From positions 1 to 64,000 of the forward strand of contig JARVLF010000018.1 of assembly GCA_030849465.1 (NCBI GenBank): a stretch of 64,000 nucleotides of DNA, written 5' to 3'. The notes under the pieces are model-generated. The model was not told the origin of the DNA. It ran no database searches and saw only the letters and a list, made by a program, of their open reading frames with translations. Shown one piece after another: positions 39,098-49,458 of this stretch; within the stretch, counting starts at the first letter, position 1; every line of letters begins with the position of its first letter. The stretch comes from Moesziomyces globuligerus (taxonomy: Eukaryota; Basidiomycota; Ustilaginomycetes; Ustilaginales; Ustilaginaceae). The position numbers and the translations under genes are program-made.

Positions 39098-41077
39098 ATG
39101 GACCATGCGGTCGTGCAGCGATGGATGCGCAGCGTCCTTGGTCCGTACACCGACCGCGACCGCGTATTCGCCGATGTGGATCGAGCGCTGATCGCCGTGT
39201 CATCGCTTTCGCCCAAGACTGAGGTGTTCACATTCAACGATGGACGTACACAGCTTCTGCTCGTCCTCGAGGGCACCATCCCGGTGCAATTTCGCGATAA
39301 CACATACAACATCCCCGTCGCCTACTGGATTCCGCGCGACTACCCACGAGAGCCGCCCATGGCGTTTGTGGCACCCACACCCGATATGGCCATTCGAAAG
39401 GGACCCAACGTGGATCCAAGCGGTGAGATCGGAGGCAGCTACCTGGCGAGATGGAGGAACAAACCAGAGGCGTGCAACCTGCTCGATCTCATCCACGACT
39501 GTCAGCACATGTTCGGCCGCGAGCCTCCAGTCTACGCGAAACCCAAACCTACCCCGGTATACGCTACCGCGTCACCTCAGCAGCGCTCCCAACCGTCCAC
39601 ACCGCAGCATCCGTCCAGCAGCAATCCGCTTGCGCAACGTCCCGGACCGTCGCTACCGGCGTCCCCGAGATCACCTCTGGCTGCCGCATCGCCTTCATTT
39701 GATGCGAGACAGAAGCCACCACCGCCTGCGCCAGCGCCCGGGTCTGCGCTGTATGACCAGGTTCAAGGCAACCATACACCGCAGCGGCCTCCTAAGCCGT
39801 CGACGTCCATGGGATTTGACGGTGTCTTCCACAGCCCGCGGAGCCCAATCTCACACAATGATCCGCATCAGTCGCCAGCGCCGCTTCCTCCACTCCAAAC
39901 GCAGCCTTCCCGCCAGTTCGCCCAGCCGTCCAGCACTGGGCCAGATGCGTACAGGCGCGCCTCGGGTGGTCCGTACGGCCCGGCTGGCGCATTTCAGCCG
40001 CCCCATGGTGCGGCCTCACAATCGCGGTTCGCAGCGATGGATCCTTCGCAGGCACGCATCGAATCGAGCTATTCGCCCGTATCACCATCTCACCGGCCGC
40101 CTTTTGCTGACGACCGTACGTCTACGTATGCACAGCAGCAGACGTCACAGCATCCCGCGCAGTCTCGGGCGCAGACTCATCCCTATCCGACGCCGGAGTC
40201 GCAACTCGGTCCAGCGCACTATGCCTACGAATCGACACAGCCAGGCGCAAGGCAGCCAGGCCACCAAGGAGGACTTTCCGACCATGCTCAAGCAGGGGTG
40301 TCAAGTATGAATGGACGAGGGCATCCTCCAGTGCCGGGTTCTCACCCTTATGCGCCCGGAAGGGCTCCGCAGGCGACTGATGTGGCTGCAAGAGGTGCGA
40401 CGGAGCAAAGTCGCGTGTCGGCCGAGCCGACGCCTGGACCCAGGCCGAAGAGCATCAATCTCTTGGACGAAGAGGATTCGGCGCCCGGCTTCTCCGATCC
40501 GCGCGGCCAGGCGAACGGCCTCGCCACTGCAGGTGGAGCAGCTGCTGCAGCAGGGACATCGGCACCTCCGCCGCCGCGGCCGATCAATCCGGAGCTACTG
40601 GCGCTGCACGAGCGCGTCTACGCCAAGATCGACCAACGGCTCGCGGCCCTCTCGGCGACGCTGCAGGCGTCGGACCAGCGGCTAGAAGTGCTCTCGAGCG
40701 ACTTGGACCGCGGGCTACCTGCGATCGAGGATGAGATGTCGCGGCTCAAAGCAGTCCGTGACGTGTGCCAGACGACGGGCGATAGGCTGCAGGGATCGGT
40801 CGACGAGATCACCGAGCAGATTCGCACGATCCAGGCGCGAGACGACCCGGACCCGGACAGCATGGTGCTTGCGACGAGCATCGTTGGCAATCAGCTGGTG
40901 GACCTCGTGGCCGAGGATAACGCGATCGAGGATACGCTCTACCATCTTGGCAGGGCGCTCAATGCCGAGCGAATCGATTTGGATCGGTTCCTCAAGCAGA
41001 CCAGGATGCTAGCTAGGGAGCAGTTCATGAAGCGCGCGCTCGCGCAGAAGATCAGCGAGGGTATGGGCTGGGCGTAG
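39098..41077 (+). CDS. VPS23: ESCRT-I subunit Vps23/TSG101
   Basis: 659 aa. Residues 1-150 are a UEV domain: an E2-like fold without the catalytic cysteine, with PVAYWIPRDYPREPPMAFV and YLARWRNKPEACNLLDLI. A long proline/glutamine-rich linker follows (150-480). The C-terminal core has a coiled coil (LALHERVYAKIDQRLAAL) and the steadiness box (VAEDNAIEDTLYHLGRAL, LDRFLKQTRMLAREQF). It sorts ubiquitinated cargo to the multivesicular body and recruits other ESCRT-I subunits. In smuts it should also support RIM101/Pal pH signalling, which is inference from fungi in general. Confidence 0.97.
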   Translation: MDHAVVQRWMRSVLGPYTDRDRVFADVDRALIAVSSLSPKTEVFTFNDGRTQLLLVLEGTIPVQFRDNTYNIPVAYWIPRDYPREPPMAFVAPTPDMAIRKGPNVDPSGEIGGSYLARWRNKPEACNLLDLIHDCQHMFGREPPVYAKPKPTPVYATASPQQRSQPSTPQHPSSSNPLAQRPGPSLPASPRSPLAAASPSFDARQKPPPPAPAPGSALYDQVQGNHTPQRPPKPSTSMGFDGVFHSPRSPISHNDPHQSPAPLPPLQTQPSRQFAQPSSTGPDAYRRASGGPYGPAGAFQPPHGAASQSRFAAMDPSQARIESSYSPVSPSHRPPFADDRTSTYAQQQTSQHPAQSRAQTHPYPTPESQLGPAHYAYESTQPGARQPGHQGGLSDHAQAGVSSMNGRGHPPVPGSHPYAPGRAPQATDVAARGATEQSRVSAEPTPGPRPKSINLLDEEDSAPGFSDPRGQANGLATAGGAAAAAGTSAPPPPRPINPELLALHERVYAKIDQRLAALSATLQASDQRLEVLSSDLDRGLPAIEDEMSRLKAVRDVCQTTGDRLQGSVDEITEQIRTIQARDDPDPDSMVLATSIVGNQLVDLVAEDNAIEDTLYHLGRALNAERIDLDRFLKQTRMLAREQFMKRALAQKISEGMGWA

Positions 41078-41409
41078 CAGGCACGAATACTTGCGAAATG
41101 ATAACTATGAACAAGCTGGAACGGCTTGAGCAACCGCGGTGGACGGCTGAGCGTGCTGAGCGTGCTGAGCGTGCTGAGCGTGCTGAGCGTGCTGAGCGTG
41201 CTGAGCGTGCTGAGCGTGCTGAGCGTCCGAGGGTGGCTGGCCTTGCGGCGTGATTCATGGGGAAACGCGTTTTGTGTTGGTGTGGAGGCATTTCGCGCTG
41301 CTACATCCGAGTGCTGCGCGCCCGACTGACCCTGTCACTTTTTGGCGTGGCATCGGTTGCTTTCTCCCTCTCATCCCCCACCTGACTACCCTATCGCCAC
41401 CCGACCGAA
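41078..41409. other. Intergenic spacer carrying a 9-bp minisatellite
   Basis: Between VPS23 and the Sae2-like gene, same strand. Apart from the tandem repeat at 41147-41227 nothing is recognised. Confidence 0.6.
41147..41227. repeat. 9-bp tandem repeat, nine copies
   Basis: CTGAGCGTG repeated nine times, the last copy ending GTC. GC-rich and non-coding here although open in several frames. Confidence 0.95.
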
Positions 41410-42495
41410 ATGATGAGTAGCCCAATTAAGCGCAAGCGCACTGCGCCTTCATACGGCCGCCCAGTCTCGGCCTCGCACGATCCTGTACCCGTCCAACAGC
41501 CTGGTCCCCTGGGCACGTCGTCGATGGCCGAGGCAACCCAGCTGCGCGAGGAGCTCGAGTGGTCCTTGCGCGGGCTGCGCTCCAGCACATCGCACATCGA
41601 GATGCTCATCAGCAGACTACCCCCCGCATCGCCACGTCCGGCATTATCGGACCTCGCTGCTCCTGCTCAAGCGACTCACGACGCACCGCGCCCAACCGAA
41701 GATGTACGAAAGGACCACCGCACAGGCCCGCAAGCAGTTGAGGCGTGTTCGAGTTGCACCGCGCTACAACAGCGCGTGGAGCAGCTCGAGAGGGAAGCGG
41801 CAGAGCACGAGAAGGAGAAAGACGCCTGGAGCGCCTTCAAGCAGTGGTGGCTGCGCTCGCTCGCCAAGAAGCAGCGCGCACACAGCAAACGCTCCTCGCG
41901 AAAGACCGATCCCACAGCAGCAACGTCCAGCAGACCGTCCTCGCCGCGTCGCACTTCGTCCGGTTCGCTCGGCGCCGTGTTCAGCAAGCTGGATTCGGCA
42001 AGTCGCGAAGTCTGGCTCAAGGCTGGCATCGTCAAGCCTACCACTTCCCTACCCACCCCAACCAACATCGATACGAATGCGAATGCGAGTCCCACTGCCA
42101 ATGCCGACGACACTGCAAGCGCAAGCGCAAGTGCGATCCAACCAAGTCCCAGTCCAGCGCTGTTGGGGGGCGGTGAGAGTGGGCCGAGTGAACCCGCGCT
42201 ACCGCTTGCCGGAGGGCGCGAGGTTGGCTGGGTCGACAGCACGCCCGTCCGCTCTCGCGTCCAACGCCGCAGCATGCTCGCACACGACTGTCCCGACTGC
42301 GCCGGCTTCTATGCGCATCTCAACGGCCTCGGCCCACAACATCGTGGCGACGCCGAGCGCAATGCGTGCTCCCGTCACCGCACCACCCACGCGCGCAATC
42401 CCACCCCCGAAGGCTACTGGAACATCGGCTTCCCCTCCACCCAGGACGCACAACTCATCAACGACTCGGCACGCAAAAATCGCCCTCCCCCTTGA
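41410..42495 (+). CDS. Sae2/Ctp1/CtIP-like DNA-end resection factor
   Basis: 361 aa. The C-terminal 70 residues carry the Sae2/Ctp1/CtIP signature: CPDC (294-297) followed by FYAHL, then C320 and RHR (322-324), then NPTPEGYWNIGFPS. These residues bind DNA and are needed for Mre11 stimulation in the family. The N-terminal half has a short helical stretch (EATQLREELEWSLRGLRSS) that could be the tetramerisation helix, and a second coiled coil at about 120-150. The remainder is disordered with likely phosphosites. Family members promote double-strand-break resection with Mre11-Rad50-Nbs1. The low conservation outside the C-terminus is typical. Confidence 0.88.
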   Translation: MMSSPIKRKRTAPSYGRPVSASHDPVPVQQPGPLGTSSMAEATQLREELEWSLRGLRSSTSHIEMLISRLPPASPRPALSDLAAPAQATHDAPRPTEDVRKDHRTGPQAVEACSSCTALQQRVEQLEREAAEHEKEKDAWSAFKQWWLRSLAKKQRAHSKRSSRKTDPTAATSSRPSSPRRTSSGSLGAVFSKLDSASREVWLKAGIVKPTTSLPTPTNIDTNANASPTANADDTASASASAIQPSPSPALLGGGESGPSEPALPLAGGREVGWVDSTPVRSRVQRRSMLAHDCPDCAGFYAHLNGLGPQHRGDAERNACSRHRTTHARNPTPEGYWNIGFPSTQDAQLINDSARKNRPPP

Positions 42496-42570
42496 AACCA
42501 CCCCTGGACACACTCCTTTTTCTTTCGACCATGTCTGCAACGTGTGTATTGCTCCGCATCGTGTGGGTGC

Positions 42571-45500
42571 CTAGAGGAAGCCAGACTCCTGCAGCAGGCG
42601 TGCGATCTTTTCGTCCTCGCGCTCGCGCGGCTCCAAGGCCAAGCTCTGCTCGTACAGATCGTCGGCCGATCTCGCATCCACCAGGTTGGCCTCGATAAAC
42701 TTTTCGAGCGCCGGCACGACCTGCAGATTGTACGGCGTGCTCTGGTGGATGGTGATCTCGCGGATCACCTCGGCCGTCTTCTGGCGCTTGCCAAAGTTGA
42801 TCAGCTGGTCGTTCTCCTTGAGCCGATCCCGGTTGCCATCCTCGATAAAGGTGAGGTCGCCGAGGTAGCGACCCAAGAACGGCACGCAGGGCGGGTTGAG
42901 CTTGTGGATCGTCTCGCGGTAGTTGGCCCAGTTGCGCGAGGCGCTCATGAGCGTCTCGAGCGATTCAAACACGATGACGTGCTTCTGCGAGACTGCATCC
43001 CACGTCCTGCGCAGCCGGTGAACCGGCGCCGTCGACAGCGCCGAGACAATCGCCCACATGCCCGAAAAGTTGTTGAGCGCACGACAGCGGTCGGCGATGC
43101 TGATAAAGTGCTTGATCAGCGCCGCGCGCTTCTTGAGGTCCTCCTGCTGCAGGATGGTCTCCGCCACCCACGCCGAGATGCGGTTGTGCGTGTTGATGCT
43201 CTCCATGATCCCCTTGGCATGCACCTCGTTGCCCGGCTTGGTCCACTTGAGCCCCAGACACTCGGCCGGCTTGACCTTGTTGTACAAGCGGCTCTCCAGC
43301 AGCGTCAGCTGGCGCGCCAGCTCCAACGCATCGATCTCGAGGAACTTGAGCTTCTTGAGGTTCTTGGGCAGGATCGGCGTGGGCGCCGAGGTTGGCAGCA
43401 CCATCTTGCGGATCATCTGCTCGCCCTCTCCCTGTCTCCTCTCTACGAGTCGCTGGAGATGCGCCGAGGGTGCCTTCATCGAAGCCGCCTCGCCCATCTC
43501 CTCGACAGCGAAGCGCCGCACCTGGTCCAGGTACGGCTCGTCCTCGCCCTCGTAGAAGTGCATCTCGAGCCACATCTTGAGCACGTTGAACACACGCAGC
43601 CGGATCGGCACCTGCTTCTTCTCGATCCACAGCGCCAGCTCTTCGTCGACGAGTCCCTCGGGCGGCAGGATCCGGAATCGCTGCGCCAGCAGATCCAGCA
43701 GCGTCTGGGTCGTCGTGAACGAGCGGTACGTCATGAGGAAGGTGTTGTTGAAAGAGGCATCAAACGAGTTGTGCATCGTCAGCCTCGCCAACAGGGCCTC
43801 GAGCGTGGCGCCCTTGACCGAGCCGTCCTGCGCAATGACAATGTCGTTGCCCATGTAGTCCGGCTCGAGGAACCAAGGCACCTCGTCCTCTTTGCGCCGC
43901 GCCATGGCCGAGCCGGTGTTGCCTGTGCCGACGCTGTTCTCGCTGTCCTGCGTCAGCGTGTGGGTCAGCGGCGCTTCGTCACCCAGCAGCCGGCGCAGCT
44001 TGCCGCTGCCCGTACGCAGCGATTCGCTGTCTTCGTCGATGCTCTCGGCCGTCGACCCGTCCACCAATGTGCCGCGGCGGCTGAGGATCCGGCTAGATGC
44101 ATCCGTGTGCGACTGCATCGAACGCACCGAGCCTCCTGTCGTGACCGAAGTCGATCGGTTGCGGTAGTTGCTCGGTGCGCCGATGCGCCCGGGTGCCAAG
44201 CTTGTGCTGGGAGAGTTGCTCGTCGAGCCCGTGGTAGCGCGACTGCCCGCCCGGGCCCGCGGCCCGTTCGGCACAGCAATGCCCGGACCGAGGTACATGA
44301 ACTCGGCTTCTTCCTCGGCCTCAGCATCGCCGTTGGAATTGTACCTGGCCATCTCCTCTACCTCCTCGTGCAGTCCGTTGCTGGTCGTGTTGAGCCGGCG
44401 CGAGAAGATGCCGGTCGAGGGCAGGCTGAGCCCGTCCTCGGAACCGTGCACGGCAGCTCGAGTACCCAGGAACGGCGACGCATCTCGCAGCTGCTCTTCC
44501 GCCACGGTAGCGAGCTCTTCGAGCGTCGTAACCACCGCCGAGACCAGCCTGGTCAGCCTGCCCGCATGTCGCTGCAAGTCGGCTGCACTCGACGCCGAGT
44601 CGCTGTGCTCCTGGACAGCCAGGAAGAGGGTGCACGATGCATCGTATGCAGTCTGCTTGAGCGCTACGAGGCGGCGCATCAGACTGCGCGCCTTCTGCGC
44701 ATTGGCCACATTGCGGTTCGTGATCGCCGACGCTTTGGCTTCGCTGAGATTGGGTCCATCAATATCGACAGCGGAGGCAAGGTCAATCGCCTCGACCAGC
44801 GTCTCCAACGTGCCGTACTGAGACAGGATTGACAGGGCCGATTGGACAGCTTCGGACTGCTGCGCCTCGGCGAACGAGTCAGTCGCCGCCTCGACACGCG
44901 AGCTGAGCTGCTGGAGCTCCTGGATGACCTGCTGATCGAAGCGTTTGTCGGGAATGCGCCGCAACGTAAGCATGCCGCGGACTACCGCTGCCTCCGCCTC
45001 TCTGCGTTGGTCGAACGGGTTGTTCTTGCGGGTGCCCTTGCTCTCGGCCTTGATGAGTGCGACCTCGAACTTGGACGGCAGCACGAAGCCGTTACCGAGC
45101 CACCCAGCCGCCATGCCGCTACCGAATGACGTGGGCCCGATGCCATTCAGACCAAGATCGCTCTCGAGACTGCCTTCAACCCTGCGCAGCCAGCCGCGGC
45201 TGTGCGGTGCGCCCAACGCAGTGCTCCTGACCTTCTCGGCCTCGGTGCTGAGACTCTGGAGTGTCCGCATGAGCTCGAGCGCATCTTCCCTCAATCGCTG
45301 TCGGCACTGGTAGAGCTTGGAGAAGACGTCCGCATCCAAATCGGTCATGGTGCTCTCCATGCTTGAGGTGGGCGACGAGGCGAGCGTGACGGAATGATCG
45401 ATGACCTGACGCGACGAGAGCACGAGCTTGGAGACGACGGCGTTGAGCTTCCGGCCGACGGGATGCAGACTGCTGGGGATCTGGGCAAGCGCGTCCTTCG

Positions 45501-47604
45501 GCGAGGCTCCGTAGCGGTGCAGCGTAGTCGCAGCGCGCTTTTCGTGTGCAGAGGTGTACGAGGTGTATAGCACGCCTGAGAACAAGTTCAAGTCGACGTC
45601 CTTGGGGCCCAGAGGCGAATCCGGCGCGGCGCTGCGGCTGTCGGCGTTGGTCGAAGAGGTTGAAACAAGCTTGGAGATGGCGGCGAGATCGCTCGGAGAC
45701 AGAGAGAGAGAGCCGGTAGCATAGAGGACTTCGCGGATAGCGGCGACTACACTTGCGGTAGCCTGGGCAAGCCTGGGCAGGTAGACGCCGCTATGCGGGC
45801 TCCAGAGGGGACCGTCAGACTCGGCCAGACCGTTGGTGCCGACCTGCTCTGTGGCGATGGCTGCGAGCTGCCTGATGACTTCGTTGGCTCGATGGACAAG
45901 GAGACTGACGGGTGCCACGGACGGAGGCGCCAGGGCCCTCTGAAGGTCGTAGGCGACAGCCTCCTCCTGAGCAAGCGAGTCGGGCGACGATTGGGGTTGA
46001 GAAAGCGCAGGATGCTGAGCAAAGGCTGCTGCGCCCAGGGAGGAATGCGTGCTGCGGCCTCCGTCCGAGGAGGCTAGCTTGGGCGTTTTGCCTGGGAGGC
46101 GTGGATTGAGATCACCGTCAAGGTCGGACTCATCCGAGTCGAGGTTCAGCTCCGAAACTTCCTGGGCAAGGCTACGCGAGCCTCCCAGACTGGGCGCCGC
46201 CTTGACCTGCTCGTTGGCTGCCGAATTCGCTTGGCCCGGTGAGCGCGTGCGAGGGGTGACGTTGGACAGGATGGTGAGCTTGGTCTTTGCGTCGGCGTAG
46301 TTCCAGCGGATCTCGGTGGTGTTTCGGTGGACGAAGAAGAAGTACTTTTCGTCATCGGTGAGGCGCACCTTCCAGGGCTTTGGCACTGTGCTGGGATCGG
46401 GCATGCGGTCTACGACATTGGACTGGGGAGCACGGACGGGAGCGCTGCCGTTCTGAAAGATGGCGGTATGGCTGCTGCTGTTGCTCGACGATGGTCGCGA
46501 CTCGGAGTCCGTGCGAAGAGACGCAGGCCTGCTGCGGTTGGTGCCGACGGTGTGGGTCTCGTGAGCGTCCCTAGTGCGCACTTCTGCGGAGCTGTTGTGG
46601 CCAGAAGAGGTTGCACGGAGCATGGACGGCGACTGATTTGTGGCATCCGAGGGCTCGCTGGCGTGGTCGGGGGCAACGACGCCAAGGGTGGGCAGCTGAT
46701 TTGTGCCCTTGCGTGCCGCCCAGTTGGATGCCTTTTGAACCCAACTATCGCCTGCAGCCTGAGAGCCCGTGGCCGCTCTGGGCCTTGCGCTCGCGGCGGC
46801 AGCAGCAGCGGCCAGAGAGGTGGACGCGCCCACGTTTGGGTCAAGAGGATTCGATACCGACGCCGCCCTTGCCCTCTCGCGCTCGAGAGCCAGGCGATGA
46901 TCGGACAAGGCGGCGAGCGAGGAAGATGACGCAGCCTGCGTTGCGGGTTGGGCGGAGAGGTGATTGGATGTCGATGCGGTGCGGTAGGGCGATGCGTCCG
47001 ACTGATGCATGAGGGCGGTGTCGGCGAGCTGGGGGCTACTGTGGTCGAAGATGCGTCTGGAGGGCTCGAGCATGGCGGCCTCTGCGAGCTGGCTGAAGGC
47101 GTCGCTGCTGCCGATGCCATCGCCCTTGATGAGGGCGTGGAGGCCGTCGAAGCCGGCGCCGAAGCCGAGGCGGGCGAAGGAGTCCGACTCGGCGGAATTC
47201 TGGGTCGAGAGGCCGAGATGGAAGTTGGAGTTGATATGTGCGCGTGCGGCGAGCTCGACGGCGGCCTCCTGGTCGGAGATGGGTTCGACGTAGTTGGAGG
47301 GGAACCAGCCTCGAACCTGGTTGTGGAGGAGGCCGTCCCACCAGCCGGACTCGAGCTGAGTGAGCACCTCGATGAGGGCGCCCTTGTGGAAGGAGAGCGA
47401 GCTGGCGTCGTTGGACTCAAAGTCGTAGAGCGCGCGGACGAAGAAGGAGGGCGGCTCTTCCGAGTCGTCGGCTGTGCTGGGAGCGTTGTCGTCGGCCATG
47501 GTGTTGTAGGCGAGCCGAGATTGTCCGGAGGAGAGCGAGTGCGAGTGTGATGGGTAGTGCATGTCGTTGACGTAGGCGGCAGCAGCGGAAGAGGTGGACG
47601 TCAT
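42571..47604 (-). CDS. CDC25-type Ras guanine-nucleotide exchange factor with SH3 domain
   Basis: 1677 aa from ATG 47604 (a TTG four codons earlier is not used). An SH3 domain at about 53-111 (VRALYDFESNDASSLSFHKG, GWFPSNYVEPI) is followed by a WW-like segment (KPWKVRLTDDEKYFFFVHR). A RasGEF_N domain (about 1285-1400; FLMTYRSFTTTQTLLDLL) and a catalytic CDC25 domain (about 1440-1660; KPAECLGLKW, ISAWVAETIL, FSGMWAIVSALSTAPVHRL, PCVPFLGRYLGDLTFIEDG) complete it. This is the Cdc25/Ste6 layout. In Ustilago maydis a Cdc25-like protein, Sql2, acts on Ras2 in morphogenesis; whether this gene is the same one cannot be decided here. Convergent with the Sae2-like gene, 75 bp apart. Confidence 0.95.
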   Translation of the reverse strand: MTSTSSAAAAYVNDMHYPSHSHSLSSGQSRLAYNTMADDNAPSTADDSEEPPSFFVRALYDFESNDASSLSFHKGALIEVLTQLESGWWDGLLHNQVRGWFPSNYVEPISDQEAAVELAARAHINSNFHLGLSTQNSAESDSFARLGFGAGFDGLHALIKGDGIGSSDAFSQLAEAAMLEPSRRIFDHSSPQLADTALMHQSDASPYRTASTSNHLSAQPATQAASSSSLAALSDHRLALERERARAASVSNPLDPNVGASTSLAAAAAAASARPRAATGSQAAGDSWVQKASNWAARKGTNQLPTLGVVAPDHASEPSDATNQSPSMLRATSSGHNSSAEVRTRDAHETHTVGTNRSRPASLRTDSESRPSSSNSSSHTAIFQNGSAPVRAPQSNVVDRMPDPSTVPKPWKVRLTDDEKYFFFVHRNTTEIRWNYADAKTKLTILSNVTPRTRSPGQANSAANEQVKAAPSLGGSRSLAQEVSELNLDSDESDLDGDLNPRLPGKTPKLASSDGGRSTHSSLGAAAFAQHPALSQPQSSPDSLAQEEAVAYDLQRALAPPSVAPVSLLVHRANEVIRQLAAIATEQVGTNGLAESDGPLWSPHSGVYLPRLAQATASVVAAIREVLYATGSLSLSPSDLAAISKLVSTSSTNADSRSAAPDSPLGPKDVDLNLFSGVLYTSYTSAHEKRAATTLHRYGASPKDALAQIPSSLHPVGRKLNAVVSKLVLSSRQVIDHSVTLASSPTSSMESTMTDLDADVFSKLYQCRQRLREDALELMRTLQSLSTEAEKVRSTALGAPHSRGWLRRVEGSLESDLGLNGIGPTSFGSGMAAGWLGNGFVLPSKFEVALIKAESKGTRKNNPFDQRREAEAAVVRGMLTLRRIPDKRFDQQVIQELQQLSSRVEAATDSFAEAQQSEAVQSALSILSQYGTLETLVEAIDLASAVDIDGPNLSEAKASAITNRNVANAQKARSLMRRLVALKQTAYDASCTLFLAVQEHSDSASSAADLQRHAGRLTRLVSAVVTTLEELATVAEEQLRDASPFLGTRAAVHGSEDGLSLPSTGIFSRRLNTTSNGLHEEVEEMARYNSNGDAEAEEEAEFMYLGPGIAVPNGPRARAGSRATTGSTSNSPSTSLAPGRIGAPSNYRNRSTSVTTGGSVRSMQSHTDASSRILSRRGTLVDGSTAESIDEDSESLRTGSGKLRRLLGDEAPLTHTLTQDSENSVGTGNTGSAMARRKEDEVPWFLEPDYMGNDIVIAQDGSVKGATLEALLARLTMHNSFDASFNNTFLMTYRSFTTTQTLLDLLAQRFRILPPEGLVDEELALWIEKKQVPIRLRVFNVLKMWLEMHFYEGEDEPYLDQVRRFAVEEMGEAASMKAPSAHLQRLVERRQGEGEQMIRKMVLPTSAPTPILPKNLKKLKFLEIDALELARQLTLLESRLYNKVKPAECLGLKWTKPGNEVHAKGIMESINTHNRISAWVAETILQQEDLKKRAALIKHFISIADRCRALNNFSGMWAIVSALSTAPVHRLRRTWDAVSQKHVIVFESLETLMSASRNWANYRETIHKLNPPCVPFLGRYLGDLTFIEDGNRDRLKENDQLINFGKRQKTAEVIREITIHQSTPYNLQVVPALEKFIEANLVDARSADDLYEQSLALEPREREDEKIARLLQESGFL

Positions 47605-49458
47605 GATTGGTGGCAAGGATGGCTCTATGCGGAGGTCGGCTTGTATGAGGTGGCGCAGAGTGGGTGGAGCGGGAGTCGCGGGTAGCGCGGCAGTCGTGGC
47701 TTTGCAAAGGACGCGGTCGATGGTAGCATGGAGCCGCAGCTAGCTGCTCTGCATGCACAAGCGCCCGGCGTGAGGAGTTTGTTAGAAAGGCGGCGTGTGG
47801 GGCCGAATCAGAAGAGCGCCCAAGAGAGGTGAAGAAAAGAAACGTGAAGGAGGTCGTGAGGCGAATGTGAATGGGAGGCGATGGAAATGAGATGCGGGTG
47901 GGATGCTGAAGTGCAAGCGCGCACGCAGCGGGCGGTCGAAGGCGGAACGCGCAGAAGGGCGCAGGAGAAGAGCCGACGAAGCCGTCGGGAAAGGATGAAT
48001 GATAAGAGATGAAGGGCGAAAGGGGAGGAGGAGTGGGAGTGCGAGATGCGAATTGCGAGTCGATGTGATGATTCGATGTGGTCAGGGTCTGACGGCGTGG
48101 GGCCGAAAGCGCGCTTCGGGTTGAGAGCGAGGAGCGCCACTTGTCACTGCGAGCGCCCTCAAAGGGCAGGCAGGAGCCGTCTCGCGTGTGTGCGTGTGAG
48201 TGTGTGTGAGTGTGTGCGCGTGCGTGGTTGGCTGCGTGCGTGCTGGAGCGCGTGTGGTCTGTCTGCGTGCTTTGCGTGCGTGCGTGCGTACAAAAAGCAG
48301 TCGGACTACGAAAGAAAAAGCGTAAAAGGGAGAAGAAGAAAAAAAAAGGTTGAGGCGAGCTTGCTCAGCGGCTCTTGTGCGGCTCTTGTGCGGCCCTGCC
48401 GTTGACGCCACGCCAAGGAACGACGCTGCAGCGTTCCAGCATGCACAGCGTGGGGCGTCGTCCTTCGAGCCTTGCCACTCACGCTGCTGGGCGGAGCTGC
48501 CGATGCCATCACCCCCTCCTCTTTCCCTGTCTGCGCTGTCACATGCCAGCTCTGACCCGCGATGCTCGCTCTTCCCCAAGGAGCCCATCCGCGTCGGAGG
48601 ATCGCCAGCCAAACGACTTTATTTTCCGTGCCAAAGACAATCTTTTTTTATCGCTCCCAGCTGGACATGGCTAAGCGAGCGCCGCTAGGTCGATCGTTCG
48701 TTAGGCGCCAGCCGGATCCCGACTAACCTTTACTGGCGCTCTCAGTTACCGGACGCCCGAAGACAGTAGCATTCACACCTTGACATGTGCCGACGCTGCA
48801 GTCCGAACAATGACGCTAGCATCAAAGTTCAACTGAATCACATCCATAGTGTCTGCAGACACAGAGCTCGGTGTGCTGGCAGAGAAGAACAGACCTCGGG
48901 CGTCGGTTCTCGAACCCTTCGCTGCCGAACAGAAGCACTCGTGGCCGTGTCAACAGCCAGGATTCTTCGTTCCTGATTCACAGCGAGCCGGACTTCAGCG
49001 GGCAATACAGACGTATTGCGAATTCGGTGCTGCGGAGGCTGATTTGCGCGGGGTCTAAAGCCAAACCCAGATGCTGTTCTAGCGGGGAAGCTCTCGACGG
49101 AGCTTGGAATGATTTTCGGCGTGAGGCGAACACGGAAGCCTTGCAAGACTGCTCGGCGGGGCCGTGGGGAGCGCGGCCGTGGGGAGTAGAGTGGTTTCGG
49201 GTGAGCTGCAAGCGCTGCGCTGCGTGGGAAGCCTCCAGCTGAGCTCCAACCCGACGATCCAAACATTCTCCAAAATCGCATTTCAGCCCAAACATCAACG
49301 CACAACCACACCTTGCAGAGCATGAATAGAACCTCATCGATCGAAATTCGCCATAGCCTGAACGCCGATTGCGATCAGGATTTGACAGTGCCATACATCA
49401 TCATCATCGCTCCAAGCACCCATCCCGTCGGCTGCGGTCCGTCGTCGGTCGCCGCTCT
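47605..49458. other. Long intergenic region with GT-rich microsatellite
   Basis: Upstream of the RasGEF gene and downstream of SEC66. A GTGTGYGY-type microsatellite runs at about 48180-48292, followed by a purine run (48310-48352). A GGCTCTTGTGC direct repeat lies at 48370-48392. No gene supported. Confidence 0.6.

Noticed and set aside
42544..44832. 762-codon plus-strand frame
   Set aside because: Exact antisense of the RasGEF catalytic part; Arg/Leu-rich composition typical of a shadow frame.
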